Part shown: positions 1-7,417 of the stretch, piece after piece
Position numbering within the stretch: the stretch's first letter is position 1
Layout of the letters: each line of letters starts with the position of its first letter
Made by a program: the position numbers and the translations under genes
Origin: CAVVJA01 sp963779485
Lineage (GTDB): Bacteria; Actinomycetota; Actinomycetes; Mycobacteriales; Jatrophihabitantaceae
Length of the DNA stretch: 64,000 bases
Direction of reading: 5' to 3'
Assembly: GCA_963779485.1 (NCBI GenBank)
Contig: CAVZYJ010000018.1
Location: forward strand, 294,136 to 358,135
Notes under the pieces: model-generated
Told to the model about the DNA's origin: nothing
The model's input: only the letters and a program-made list of their open reading frames with translations
Databases searched by the model: none

Positions 1-3
1 AAA

Positions 4-40
4 CACCGGCGGCCGGACCAACTCAGTCCGGCCGCCGGTG
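4..40. terminator. GC-rich hairpin, probable terminator of a gene left of the window
   Basis: A perfect 14-bp inverted repeat (CACCGGCGGCCGGA at 4-17 and its complement at 27-40) encloses a 9-nt loop. It has no downstream T tract, which is common for terminator-like hairpins in high-GC actinobacteria. It lies 80 bp before the first gene, so it more likely ends transcription coming from the left than regulates that gene. This role is inferred. Confidence 0.5.
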
Positions 41-121
41 GGACGTTCCCCGGGTGCGGGGGCCAGCGCCCCTGGACGGCGCGCTGGCCCGTAGCGCGGG
101 CCGGCCGAGCATGATCGAGCC

Positions 122-700
122 GTGAGCACTGTTGTGATGCACGCGGTGGTTTCAGTCGACGGCTTCATCGCGGACGCGGGCGACGAGGTCGGTCCGCTGT
201 TCGACTGGTACTTCAACGGCGACGCCGAGGTCGTAAACGGCGGACCGTTCAAGGTCTCCCAGGCCTCGATCGGGTACGTGCGCCCGATGTGGGAGCGCAT
301 CGGGACGACCGTGATCGGGCGACATCTGTTCGACCTGACCAACGGGTGGGAGGGCACGCCGCCAGCCGGCGAGCACATCGTCGTGGTGACGCACCGGCCG
401 CGGCCGGACGGCTGGCATCCCGAGGCGTCCTGCCGCTTCGTCAACGACGTGGGCGCGGCGATCGCGGTGGCGAAGGAACTCGCCGGTGCCCGCGACGTGG
501 CAGTCGCGGCCGGCGAAGTCGGCGGCCAGGCCCTGGCTTCTGGCCTGGTCGACGAGGTTGCGATGGACGTCGTGCCCGTCGTGTTCGGCTCCGGTAAGCG
601 CTATTTCGGGACGGTTGCCGCGCAGCACCTCCTCGAAGATCCCGACGTAGTTATCCAGGGTCGCCGGGTGCTCCATCTCCGGTATCGGATTCGTCGCTAG
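122..700 (+). CDS. Dihydrofolate reductase family protein (RibD C-terminal-like)
   Basis: A 192-residue cytoplasmic protein starting at GTG. The N-terminus reads VVSVDGFIAD, the hallmark first strand and loop of the DHFR/RibD-C reductase fold, and VIGRHLFDL near residue 65 matches the conserved GRxTY-type strand. The C-terminal half carries the VFGSGKRYF-type motif of these small NADPH-dependent reductases. In this family the substrate is usually unknown; members are not the folate-pathway FolA. Full length for the family and monocistronic. The start has only a weak ribosome site. Confidence 0.85.
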   Translation: MSTVVMHAVVSVDGFIADAGDEVGPLFDWYFNGDAEVVNGGPFKVSQASIGYVRPMWERIGTTVIGRHLFDLTNGWEGTPPAGEHIVVVTHRPRPDGWHPEASCRFVNDVGAAIAVAKELAGARDVAVAAGEVGGQALASGLVDEVAMDVVPVVFGSGKRYFGTVAAQHLLEDPDVVIQGRRVLHLRYRIRR

Positions 701-872
701 GCGCTCCGGACCAAGAAATCCGTCAGCGTCACGCTCAATGAGGCGCGGAGCCGTCTGATATCGAGCAATGCGCCGCCTCGAGAGGCCGCCGGCTTCGGAA
801 CGGTCCGGTGGCCCCCGCTGGCGTGGCCTGGCGGGCAGGATGGCCGGAAAGCGAGGTTGAAGGGATGGGCTT

Positions 873-1763
873 ATGGCGCGGGTGGCGGTGACCGGCAGCA
901 GCGGCAAGCTAGGCAGGGCGGTGGTGGGCCATCTGGTGGAGGAGCACGGATGGGACGTCGTTGCGCTCGACCGGGTCGCCTCACCGCGCGCCGACGTGGT
1001 CTCATCGGTGGTCGATCTAACTGACTACGGCCAGGCCGTGGAGGCGCTGACCGGGATCGATGACCGGCACGATCGTGTCGACGCGCTGGTGCATCTCGCC
1101 GCGATCCCGGCGCCGGGCCTGTTTCCCAATGCCGTCACCTTCGCCAATAACATCACCGCGTCCTACAACGTCTACAGCGCAGCGATACGGGCCGGCGTGC
1201 GGAAAATCGTCTGGGCCTCGAGCGAGACGGTGCTTGGGTTGCCCTTCGACGAGCCGCCGCCCTACGTGCCGGTCGATGAGGACTATCCGCCTCGTCCGAA
1301 CAGCACATATTCGCTGGTCAAAACCCTCGAAGAGGAGTTAGCCCGCCAACTATGCCGGTGGCACCCGGACCTGTCCATGATCGGGCTGCGCTTCAGCAAT
1401 GTCATGGATCCCGAGGACTACGCCCAATTTCCGTCCTACGACGCTGACCCCCGGCTGCGTCGGTGGAACCTGTGGAGTTACATCGACGCTCGGGACGGGG
1501 CGCAGGCAGTGCGGCTCGCGCTGAACAGCCAGACCGTCGGCGCAGACGTGTTCATCATCGCGAATGCCGACACCGTGATGTCTCGACCGAACGACACGCT
1601 GCTGGCACAAGTGTTCCCGACCGTCCCACTTACCCGGCCCGTCGGCCCGCACCAGACGCTGTTCTCGATCGACAAAGCACGACGTATCCTCGGATACCAG
1701 CCACAGCATTCGTGGCGCAACGAAGGCGCGGACACCTCTGTAGCACCCCGATCCGACCCATAG
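873..1763 (+). CDS. NAD-dependent epimerase/dehydratase family protein
   Basis: A 296-residue extended SDR protein. The N-terminal VTGSSGKLG is the Rossmann glycine-rich loop, LVHLAAIPAP around residue 74 is the conserved post-strand-4 segment, and YSLVKTLEEE near residue 148 supplies the YxxxK catalytic pair. The C-terminal half is the substrate-binding lobe, typical of sugar-nucleotide or small-carbonyl epimerases and reductases. A purine-rich stretch (gaaggga) precedes the ATG by about 8 bases. No sugar-biosynthesis genes are adjacent, so the substrate is unknown. Confidence 0.85.
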   Translation: MARVAVTGSSGKLGRAVVGHLVEEHGWDVVALDRVASPRADVVSSVVDLTDYGQAVEALTGIDDRHDRVDALVHLAAIPAPGLFPNAVTFANNITASYNVYSAAIRAGVRKIVWASSETVLGLPFDEPPPYVPVDEDYPPRPNSTYSLVKTLEEELARQLCRWHPDLSMIGLRFSNVMDPEDYAQFPSYDADPRLRRWNLWSYIDARDGAQAVRLALNSQTVGADVFIIANADTVMSRPNDTLLAQVFPTVPLTRPVGPHQTLFSIDKARRILGYQPQHSWRNEGADTSVAPRSDP

Positions 1764-1981
1764 ATCGGTGCGCCACGAGCAGCCAGGCGGCCTGGCATCG
1801 CGCACCGGTTGCCGTGCAGACCATGACACCGAGTGCGAGTCGATCATCGGTTCAGTCTCCGTGCCCTCGGCGGCCTACCGACAATGCAGCACCGCCCGAA
1901 CCCGGTGCAGCTGCGGCCCGGAATCGGTCCTCCAGCGTCGGCAAGGAGGCCCGATCGTAGCTTCCGCCTAGGCTGCTATGG

Positions 1982-2704
1982 GTGATCGCCATCGGCACGT
2001 CTGGATGGAGTTACGACCATTGGACTCCGCAGCTCTACCCACCCGGTCTGGCTGCTCGCGACCGCCTGGCCCGTTATATGGCGACGTTCTCCACAGTCGA
2101 GTTGAACAGCAGCTTCTACCGCTGGCCTCGTGATGGCACCTTCCGTAGCTGGCACGACCGGTTACCGGCAGGGTTCGCATTATCGGTGAAGGCGCCCCGC
2201 GGCCTGACCCACGCCAAGAAGCTCTACGAGCCAGAGGGCTGGGTGCGGCGCATCTCGCGGTCGTGGCGCGAGTTGGATGACGCACGGGCTGCCCTGCTGG
2301 TCCAGTTGCCCCCGACGCTCCCGCGCGACGACCAGCGGCTGGATTACTTCCTGAGGTGCCTGCCCGAGCGGCTCCGTATCGCCGTCGAGTTCCGCCACTC
2401 ATCCTGGAACCACGAGGACGTCTTCCACCTGCTCGAGCGACACAGCGCCGCCTATTGCGTCATGAGCGGCGCCGCTCTGCCCTGCATCCTGCGGGCCACC
2501 ACCGATTTCGTCTACGTGCGCCTCCACGGCCCCGACCGGCACTACCTGTACGGGGGCTCATACAGCGACACCGACCTGGCCTGGTGGCGGGACCGTATTA
2601 GGGAGTGGGCTTCGACCGGCAAGGACGTATACGCCTATTTCAACAACGACGGCCACGCCAACGCCGTGCGCAACGCCCTACGACTGCGCGAAATGCTCGG
2701 GTAA
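1982..2704 (+). CDS. DUF72 domain-containing protein (YecE-like)
   Basis: A 240-residue protein beginning IGTSGWSYDHW, the diagnostic start of DUF72/YecE TIM-barrel proteins. Further conserved pieces are FSTVELNSSFYRWP near residue 38, SVKAPRGLTHAKK near residue 68, AVEFRHSSW near residue 133 and VYAYFNNDGHANAV close to the end. Full length for the family. Its biochemical role is unknown. It begins at GTG 218 bp after the epimerase gene and appears to be a single-gene unit. Confidence 0.9.
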   Translation: MIAIGTSGWSYDHWTPQLYPPGLAARDRLARYMATFSTVELNSSFYRWPRDGTFRSWHDRLPAGFALSVKAPRGLTHAKKLYEPEGWVRRISRSWRELDDARAALLVQLPPTLPRDDQRLDYFLRCLPERLRIAVEFRHSSWNHEDVFHLLERHSAAYCVMSGAALPCILRATTDFVYVRLHGPDRHYLYGGSYSDTDLAWWRDRIREWASTGKDVYAYFNNDGHANAVRNALRLREMLG

Positions 2705-2803
2705 CCGGTCCGAGCCCAACAGAATGCACCACCCGGCGGCCCTGTGAGGACTGTCGGAGGGCTGGGGCAGCCTGGCGAGCAGGCAATGACTGGAGGAGGC
2801 ACC

Positions 2804-3021
2804 GTGGCTGTCAGGTTCCAGCTCGTCATCGACTGCGCGAATCCCGACCTGCTCGCCCGCTTCTGGGCGGCCGCGCTGGGGTACGAGCTGGAAGCGCCGC
2901 CGGACGGCTTCGCCTCATGGGACGACTACTGGCGCGATATGGGGCTCCCCGAGGAGGACCTCGAGATCGGCGAGGACCGCATCGCGGACCCCGGCGGTGG
3001 CGGGAGGGTGTGTTGTTTCGA
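2804..3021 (+). pseudogene. 5' part of a VOC (glyoxalase-like) gene, cut off by a palindromic repeat
   Basis: A strong ribosome site (tggaggagg) precedes GTG at 2804. The frame reads MAVRFQLVIDCANPDLLARF and continues to GEDRIADP, matching the first half of a VOC-superfamily domain (glyoxalase/bleomycin-resistance fold). The frame then runs straight into the palindromic element at 3022-3070 and stops at 3079, so the second half of the domain, with the remaining metal ligands, is missing. I found no continuation downstream. The gene was truncated at the repeat by insertion or deletion. Confidence 0.75.
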
Positions 3022-3070
3022 CGTGATCTTGGACTTATCGACACTATGCGGCAGTAAGTCCAAGATCACG
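3022..3070. repeat. Palindromic REP-like element, copy 1
   Basis: Perfect 16-bp arms (CGTGATCTTGGACTTA at 3022-3037 and its complement at 3055-3070) enclose a 17-nt loop. It is the first of six related elements in the window (others at 16034, 24378, 37159, 42443 and 47872). This copy is exactly at the break point of the truncated VOC gene. It could fold as RNA or extrude as a cruciform. Confidence 0.9.
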
Positions 3071-3171
3071 AGATGCTAGCCGGCGCATCGACAGCGAGAT
3101 TGTCTCGGACCCCGAAATCACGTCGTGCCGTACATCTGCCGCGCCGCTGCTCCCGAACGAGGCGGCTGGTG

Positions 3172-3429
3172 CTACCGCAGCCTGGATCCGCTGATCGCCG
3201 ACGCGACCGATTGCAGCACGACGAGATAAAGCAGCTGCCGGTAGTAGAACTGCGTTATCGGCAACGCCCACACGGTTCGCAAGCTCTCACCGTCCAGCCG
3301 TAGGGCGACACACGCCGACAACATCTGCAGCGCGATGAACACTCCCCACGCGATCAGAGCGGCGCGCACGTCGAGGAACGCGAAAGCGTAGATCAAGTAC
3401 AGGTCGATCATCGGTGCAAGAAGCGGCTG
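3172..3429 (-). pseudogene. C-terminal remnant of a membrane glycosyltransferase (GT2 type)
   Basis: On the minus strand about 85 codons read like the last transmembrane part of a processive family 2 glycosyltransferase, of the kind often fused to a polysaccharide deacetylase. Visible are two hydrophobic helices (MIDLYLIYAFAFLDV and LIAWGVFIALQML), then ALRLDGESL, then the characteristic tail FYYRQLLYLVVLQSV. A stop follows SGSRLR. No catalytic domain (DxD, QxxRW) is present upstream, where the frame turns into unrelated sequence. This is a dead fragment next to another broken gene. Confidence 0.65.
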
Positions 3430-3620
3430 CACATCAAACTGCGCGGGCGGATCGAGGTCGTTGACCGGGATGAGCTTGCCCGCCATCGGCAAGCAGGTCA
3501 CCGTCAAGTTCGACAAGAACCTGAAGTTCGTGGTCGTCGAGGACGGCATGGGTAAGTGATCATCGACCGGCCGCGGGACCCCGCCGGTCGCGGCCGGTCA
3601 CCGGGGACGCTGGGATTGCG

Positions 3621-3636
3621 TAGCGTGTCTCGTGTG
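3621..3636 (+). promoter_or_regulatory. -10-like hexamer for a probable leaderless start
   Basis: TAGCGT at 3621-3626 fits the actinobacterial TANNNT -10 pattern, and the next in-frame start, GTG at 3634, lies exactly seven bases downstream. No Shine-Dalgarno sequence is present. This geometry suggests a leaderless mRNA for the DinB gene and is the reason for choosing that start over upstream candidates at 3556 and 3625. The transcription start is inferred. Confidence 0.45.
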
Positions 3637-4116
3637 TCCGGCGACACGGTGATCGAGTTTCCGACCGGATCGAGCGACGAGCGGCAGCTGTTGTTGAACT
3701 GGCTGCGGTTCTTGCGCGGTGCCGTTCTGCGCAAGGTCGTCGACCTCACCGACGAACAGGCGCGCTGGCGACCCGACGGCGCCTTGATCAGCCTGCTCGG
3801 CATCGTCAATCACTTGACCCACGTCGAGTGGCGCTGGATCGACGGCGGCATCCTCGGCCGGCCCACGGACCGTACCGAGGGCGAGTTTCATCCTGGGCCC
3901 GAGCTCACCCTCGCGACGGCGGTGGCCGCCTATCAGCAGCGCGCCCAGGCGACGGATACGGTCATCATCGAAATGCCGTCGCTCGAAGTGCCGTGCACCA
4001 TGCAGGACGGCACCGACTTGCGGTGGGTCGCGTTGCATCTGATCAACGAGACCGCGCGACACGCCGGGCACGCCGACGCGGTGCGCGAGCTACTCGACGG
4101 CGTGACCGGCGAGTGA
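3634..4116 (+). CDS. DinB family protein (DUF664)
   Basis: A small four-helix-bundle protein of about 160 residues from GTG 3634. LLNWLRFLRGAVLRKVVDL followed by DEQARWRPDGALISLLGIVNHLTHVEWRW style helices fits DUF664/DinB, with the typical first metal-ligand histidine in NHLTHVEWRW and a second in HLINETARHAGHADAVRE. Some relatives are thiol-dependent S-transferases in actinobacteria, but the substrate here is unknown. It converges on the SnoaL gene at 4183 and appears monocistronic. Confidence 0.85.
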   Translation: MSGDTVIEFPTGSSDERQLLLNWLRFLRGAVLRKVVDLTDEQARWRPDGALISLLGIVNHLTHVEWRWIDGGILGRPTDRTEGEFHPGPELTLATAVAAYQQRAQATDTVIIEMPSLEVPCTMQDGTDLRWVALHLINETARHAGHADAVRELLDGVTGE

Positions 4117-4182
4117 CTGCCCGCGCTGGCAGCCGATCCACGCCTGCACCACCCCGCCTGTGCTGGCGCGGGCCGGCGCCGA

Positions 4183-4596
4183 TCAAGCCCAGAACGCCGT
4201 GACCGTCGGCGGATCCCCCATGAACTGGTCCACCGACCGCACGCGACCGGACTCGACGGTGAAGAGAAGAACCTGCATGTCGATGAATGTGCGCCCATCC
4301 GGGCGCCCGGCACTGATCTCGGTCAGTACGGCGACGTGGCCTGAGCCGTCGGTCATGAAGACGACCGGCAACGGCCGTAAGGTGCCGGCAGTGAGTTCCA
4401 TCGACTCCCCGAGGAAGCCCATGATGGCGTCTACGCCGACCTTCAGGCCGCCGAGGCGATCCGGATTACGATGGTTCCACGTCGCGTCCGGGTGAAAGGC
4501 AGCGGCAAAGGCGGCTATGTCACCGGCGGCGACAGCCTCAAAGCCTCCGCGAACGACGGCCACGTCTGCATCGGTGGATGTGCTCGTCATGGCCAT
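4183..4596 (-). CDS. SnoaL-like / nuclear transport factor 2 family protein
   Basis: A 137-residue protein with the cone-shaped NTF2-like fold signature: an N-terminal helix (RGGFEAVAAGDIAAFAAAF), then HPDATWNHRNPDRLGG, and a C-terminal strand pair ending QVLLFTVESGRVRSVDQF. Members act as small hydrolases, cyclases or isomerases, or as ligand-binding domains; nothing here identifies a substrate. A good ribosome site (aaggag) lies a few bases before the ATG, with a second ATG two codons in. Confidence 0.85.
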   Translation of the reverse strand: MAMTSTSTDADVAVVRGGFEAVAAGDIAAFAAAFHPDATWNHRNPDRLGGLKVGVDAIMGFLGESMELTAGTLRPLPVVFMTDGSGHVAVLTEISAGRPDGRTFIDMQVLLFTVESGRVRSVDQFMGDPPTVTAFWA

Positions 4597-4704
4597 GATG
4601 ACTCCTTGAGTGCGCGGTGTCGGTGTTCGGAAAGACTAGGCACGGACGCGTCTCGCCGACATCGATCGTTCGGTCGATGCGGGCCAGCGGAACTTGGCGG
4701 ACGT

Positions 4705-6222
4705 TCAGCGAGTGCCGACGAGGCCGTGCCGCATCGCAAACATCGCCAGGCCGGCTCGCGTCGAGACCTCGCACTTCGCGTAGATGTGGACGGTGTGCGT
4801 GTGCACTGTCGACGCCGAGATGAATAGCTGGTGTGCGATCTGTTGTTTGGTCTGTCCGGCGGCCAGCAGCCGAAGTACCTGGAGCTCGCGCTCGGTAAGG
4901 TCCACCGGCAGCGGCGGGAACGATGCGGCGGGGGCGTCCGCCGCGGCCAGCACGGCGCGGACGGCGTCGCGATCCAACGGCATCCCGGCAATAACCCGCG
5001 CAGCCTCGACCGGCGTAAACGGGGGCCGGTGTGGGCGCGCCTCGCCGAGGGCATGCCACACGTCTGCGGCGGCAAGCAGGTTGGCGATCCCGCTCAACTC
5101 ACCGGCTCGCACGCCGGCCGGGTATCCAGTTCCGTCGACCCGCTCGTGGTGGCGGCTCACGATGGCCGACAGCGGCTCCAGCGCGGGCGAGCGGGCGAGA
5201 ATGCGTCCGGAATGGTACGGGTGCAGCCGTACCAGTTCCCATTCATCGGCGCGCAGCGCGCGACGCTGTTCCCAGACGCCGGTGGGCACGGCGACCCGGC
5301 CGAGATCATGAACCAATCCGGCCCGGTAGGCCAGCACCGGGTCAAGCGGCGTTGCGGTGCACGCGGCCCGGGCCAGCAATGCGACACCTCGTGAATGTCC
5401 TTGGAAAAACGGCGATTTCAGGTCTCCGGCATCACCGAATCCGGCGAGCGCGTCGTCGAGATCGGCGTTATCACGAAATACTCGAGGAGGCTGTGGCTCG
5501 CTGTCCACAACGGCGGCCCACACGTCGTCCGGGTCGGACAGTTCCACCAGCGCCCCCGGTGCGGCAAGGAAGATCGCGGCGATCGCAGGGTCTAACGCCC
5601 GGCCCGACCAGCGGGCGACGGCCGCTGTTGCCGCTTCGACGCCGCCTATGGCGTCGAACATGACCGCCCCGAACCCGACGGCCGCAAAGCGCGCCGCCTC
5701 CGAGACGTCGTCGCCCGCGAGCCCGGCCGGTGCACCGTTTCCGTCGAAGCGCTCGAACGCACACAGCACCGCGCGACGGACACCGTCGGGTAGCCGCAGA
5801 CGTCGCGCCAAGTCGGCGCCTACCTCGCAGTCGGCCCGGGCGGACTCCTGAACGATCTTGGGCACCCTTGGGATACGCGCCAGTACCCGCACCTTCTCAG
5901 GGCCGTGACCGAGACCGGCAAGGAAGCGTAGCGCTTCGGCCGGTCGGGTCGGGTCAATGAGATCACCGCGCGCGCGAACCGCGATATCGTCGCCGCCGAG
6001 CGCCGCGGCGGCCTCGTGTGAGGTCGCTGCGCACCCGGCAAAGCGCATCAGGGTCGCGTAGTACACATCGCCTAGCGCAGCCGAACCCAGTCCCGCGCGA
6101 CGGGCGAGCTCGGTGGCCAGCAGACACGCGCGCATGGCCTCACCGCTTGGATGCCCGCGGGTCAGGTCGCTGGTTACCGACAACGCCGCGACAACGCCAG
6201 CAATGCCGACCCGCTCGGACAC
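4705..6222 (-). CDS. HD-GYP-type phosphohydrolase with C-terminal LuxR DNA-binding domain
   Basis: A 505-residue protein with three parts. The N-terminal half resembles a degenerate HD domain: GHPSGEAMRACLLATELARR is present, but the HD pair is replaced near FAGCAATS, and ERFDGNGAPAGL echoes the GYP loop. The middle, about residues 275-410, is an apparently intact HD-GYP-like domain with HSRGVALLARAA, VHDLGRVAVP, HPYHSGRIL and RHHERVDGTGYP. The last 65 residues form a LuxR/GerE helix-turn-helix (LTERELQVLRLLAAGQTKQQ, then STVHTHTVHIYAKC). HD-GYP domains usually hydrolyse cyclic di-GMP or related nucleotides, so a sensor-transcription factor is likely. Confidence 0.85.
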   Translation of the reverse strand: MSERVGIAGVVAALSVTSDLTRGHPSGEAMRACLLATELARRAGLGSAALGDVYYATLMRFAGCAATSHEAAAALGGDDIAVRARGDLIDPTRPAEALRFLAGLGHGPEKVRVLARIPRVPKIVQESARADCEVGADLARRLRLPDGVRRAVLCAFERFDGNGAPAGLAGDDVSEAARFAAVGFGAVMFDAIGGVEAATAAVARWSGRALDPAIAAIFLAAPGALVELSDPDDVWAAVVDSEPQPPRVFRDNADLDDALAGFGDAGDLKSPFFQGHSRGVALLARAACTATPLDPVLAYRAGLVHDLGRVAVPTGVWEQRRALRADEWELVRLHPYHSGRILARSPALEPLSAIVSRHHERVDGTGYPAGVRAGELSGIANLLAAADVWHALGEARPHRPPFTPVEAARVIAGMPLDRDAVRAVLAAADAPAASFPPLPVDLTERELQVLRLLAAGQTKQQIAHQLFISASTVHTHTVHIYAKCEVSTRAGLAMFAMRHGLVGTR

Positions 6223-6392
6223 GACGCGAGTCTAGGGGGGCGGCCCAAGTGACGCTGGCGATGAGGTTTGCATCCCGTCAGCCGGGCGTTGGCCGGCGTG
6301 CCCGAGAGACCATCGATGCATCGCTCGTACCTTAAGATTCGGCAAATCGACCGATGGGTGATTGCACCCCGAGACCGTTAGGGAGGTCGCAA

Positions 6393-7256
6393 ATGAGCCT
6401 GAACTACGACGTGTTCTCTGTGGACCCCAAGCCGATCCCCAGTCAGATTCCGGGGTTCGAGGCGGCAGTCGGCCAAGCGACGTGGCCGCCTTCCACGTCA
6501 ACGTTGATCTGGGGTGACGACGGCGGCGGGTTGCTGGTGGACTGCCTCATCACGACCACGGAGGCGGTCGCGCTGGCGACCTGGGTTCGCTCGCATGACC
6601 GCGAACTGGATTACGTCTATATCACCCACCCGCACGGGGACCATCTGCTCGGCCTGCCGGCAGTTCTGGATGCGTACCCGAACGCCAAGCCGGTCGCACT
6701 AGCCGAATCCATCGACGCCATGGCGGAGCAGGTCTCACCCGCGTACATGCAGGTGTGGAGCGCATTCTTTCCTGGTCAACTGCCGGACACGCCCGTCGTG
6801 CCCGCTCCACTTCCGGGCACGAGTATCCCCATCGGAGACGCAGTCGCTACCGTGGTCCCGGTCGGAACCACAGATGCCGACCTGTCCAGCGTGGTTCACC
6901 TGCCCGCCCTCGGCCTGGTCGTCTCCGGCGATGTGGTCTACAACCAGACCCACGTGTGGCTGAGGAGGTCCACACCGGAGTCACGGGCCAGCTGGAAACG
7001 CGCACTCGATACAGTCGCGAGCCTCGGCGCCGACAAGATCATCGCTGGCCACCGACATCCGCAAGCAATCGATGATGATGCGCAGCGCCAGATCGAGGAC
7101 ACTCGCCAATACATTGCCGACTTCGAAGCTGCGTTGGCCCGCAGCTCCTCCCCGCTCGATCTGATCGAGCGAATGATGTCGATCCACGGAGACCGGGCCA
7201 ACCCATACACCCTCTGGGTTGCCGCATACGACCTTGCCGGCGAAAGGCCTGCCTAG
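6393..7256 (+). CDS. MBL fold metallo-hydrolase
   Basis: A 287-residue cytoplasmic protein. The HPHGDH motif at residues 79-84 is the HxHxDH zinc site of the metallo-beta-lactamase superfamily, HLPALGLVVSGDVVYN supplies the aspartate-bearing strand, and IIAGHRHP supplies the final histidine. The C-terminal helices (QRQIEDTRQYIADFEAA) are typical of hydrolases related to SoxH or quinoprotein relay proteins. Start chosen at ATG 6393 because gggagg sits seven bases upstream; an in-frame upstream codon at 6354 lacks such a site. The gene converges on the CHAT gene. Substrate unknown. Confidence 0.88.
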   Translation: MSLNYDVFSVDPKPIPSQIPGFEAAVGQATWPPSTSTLIWGDDGGGLLVDCLITTTEAVALATWVRSHDRELDYVYITHPHGDHLLGLPAVLDAYPNAKPVALAESIDAMAEQVSPAYMQVWSAFFPGQLPDTPVVPAPLPGTSIPIGDAVATVVPVGTTDADLSSVVHLPALGLVVSGDVVYNQTHVWLRRSTPESRASWKRALDTVASLGADKIIAGHRHPQAIDDDAQRQIEDTRQYIADFEAALARSSSPLDLIERMMSIHGDRANPYTLWVAAYDLAGERPA

Positions 7257-7417
7257 TCCCGACGCCGATCCGCTGGCCCGGTTGGCGTGAGAGGCGGGCC
7301 GGCCGTTCGTCCAGCTGCACCGGTTCGTCGATATGCCGAGCACGGTGTCGATCGAGATGGGTACGAACGCGAGGTCGGTACTCAGCGATCTTTCGATGTG
7401 GAATCGTTGCCCGGCGC

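Noticed and set aside
152..907. A 251-codon minus-strand ORF antisense to the DHFR-like gene
   Set aside because: It has Arg/Ala/His-rich composition without motifs and lies opposite a gene with clear family signatures; a high-GC shadow frame.
3478..3561. A plus-strand segment reading like a protein tail (KQVTVKFDKNLKFVVVEDG)
   Set aside because: The phrase looks protein-like but I recognise no family and the frame has no plausible start; possibly another relic in the broken region.
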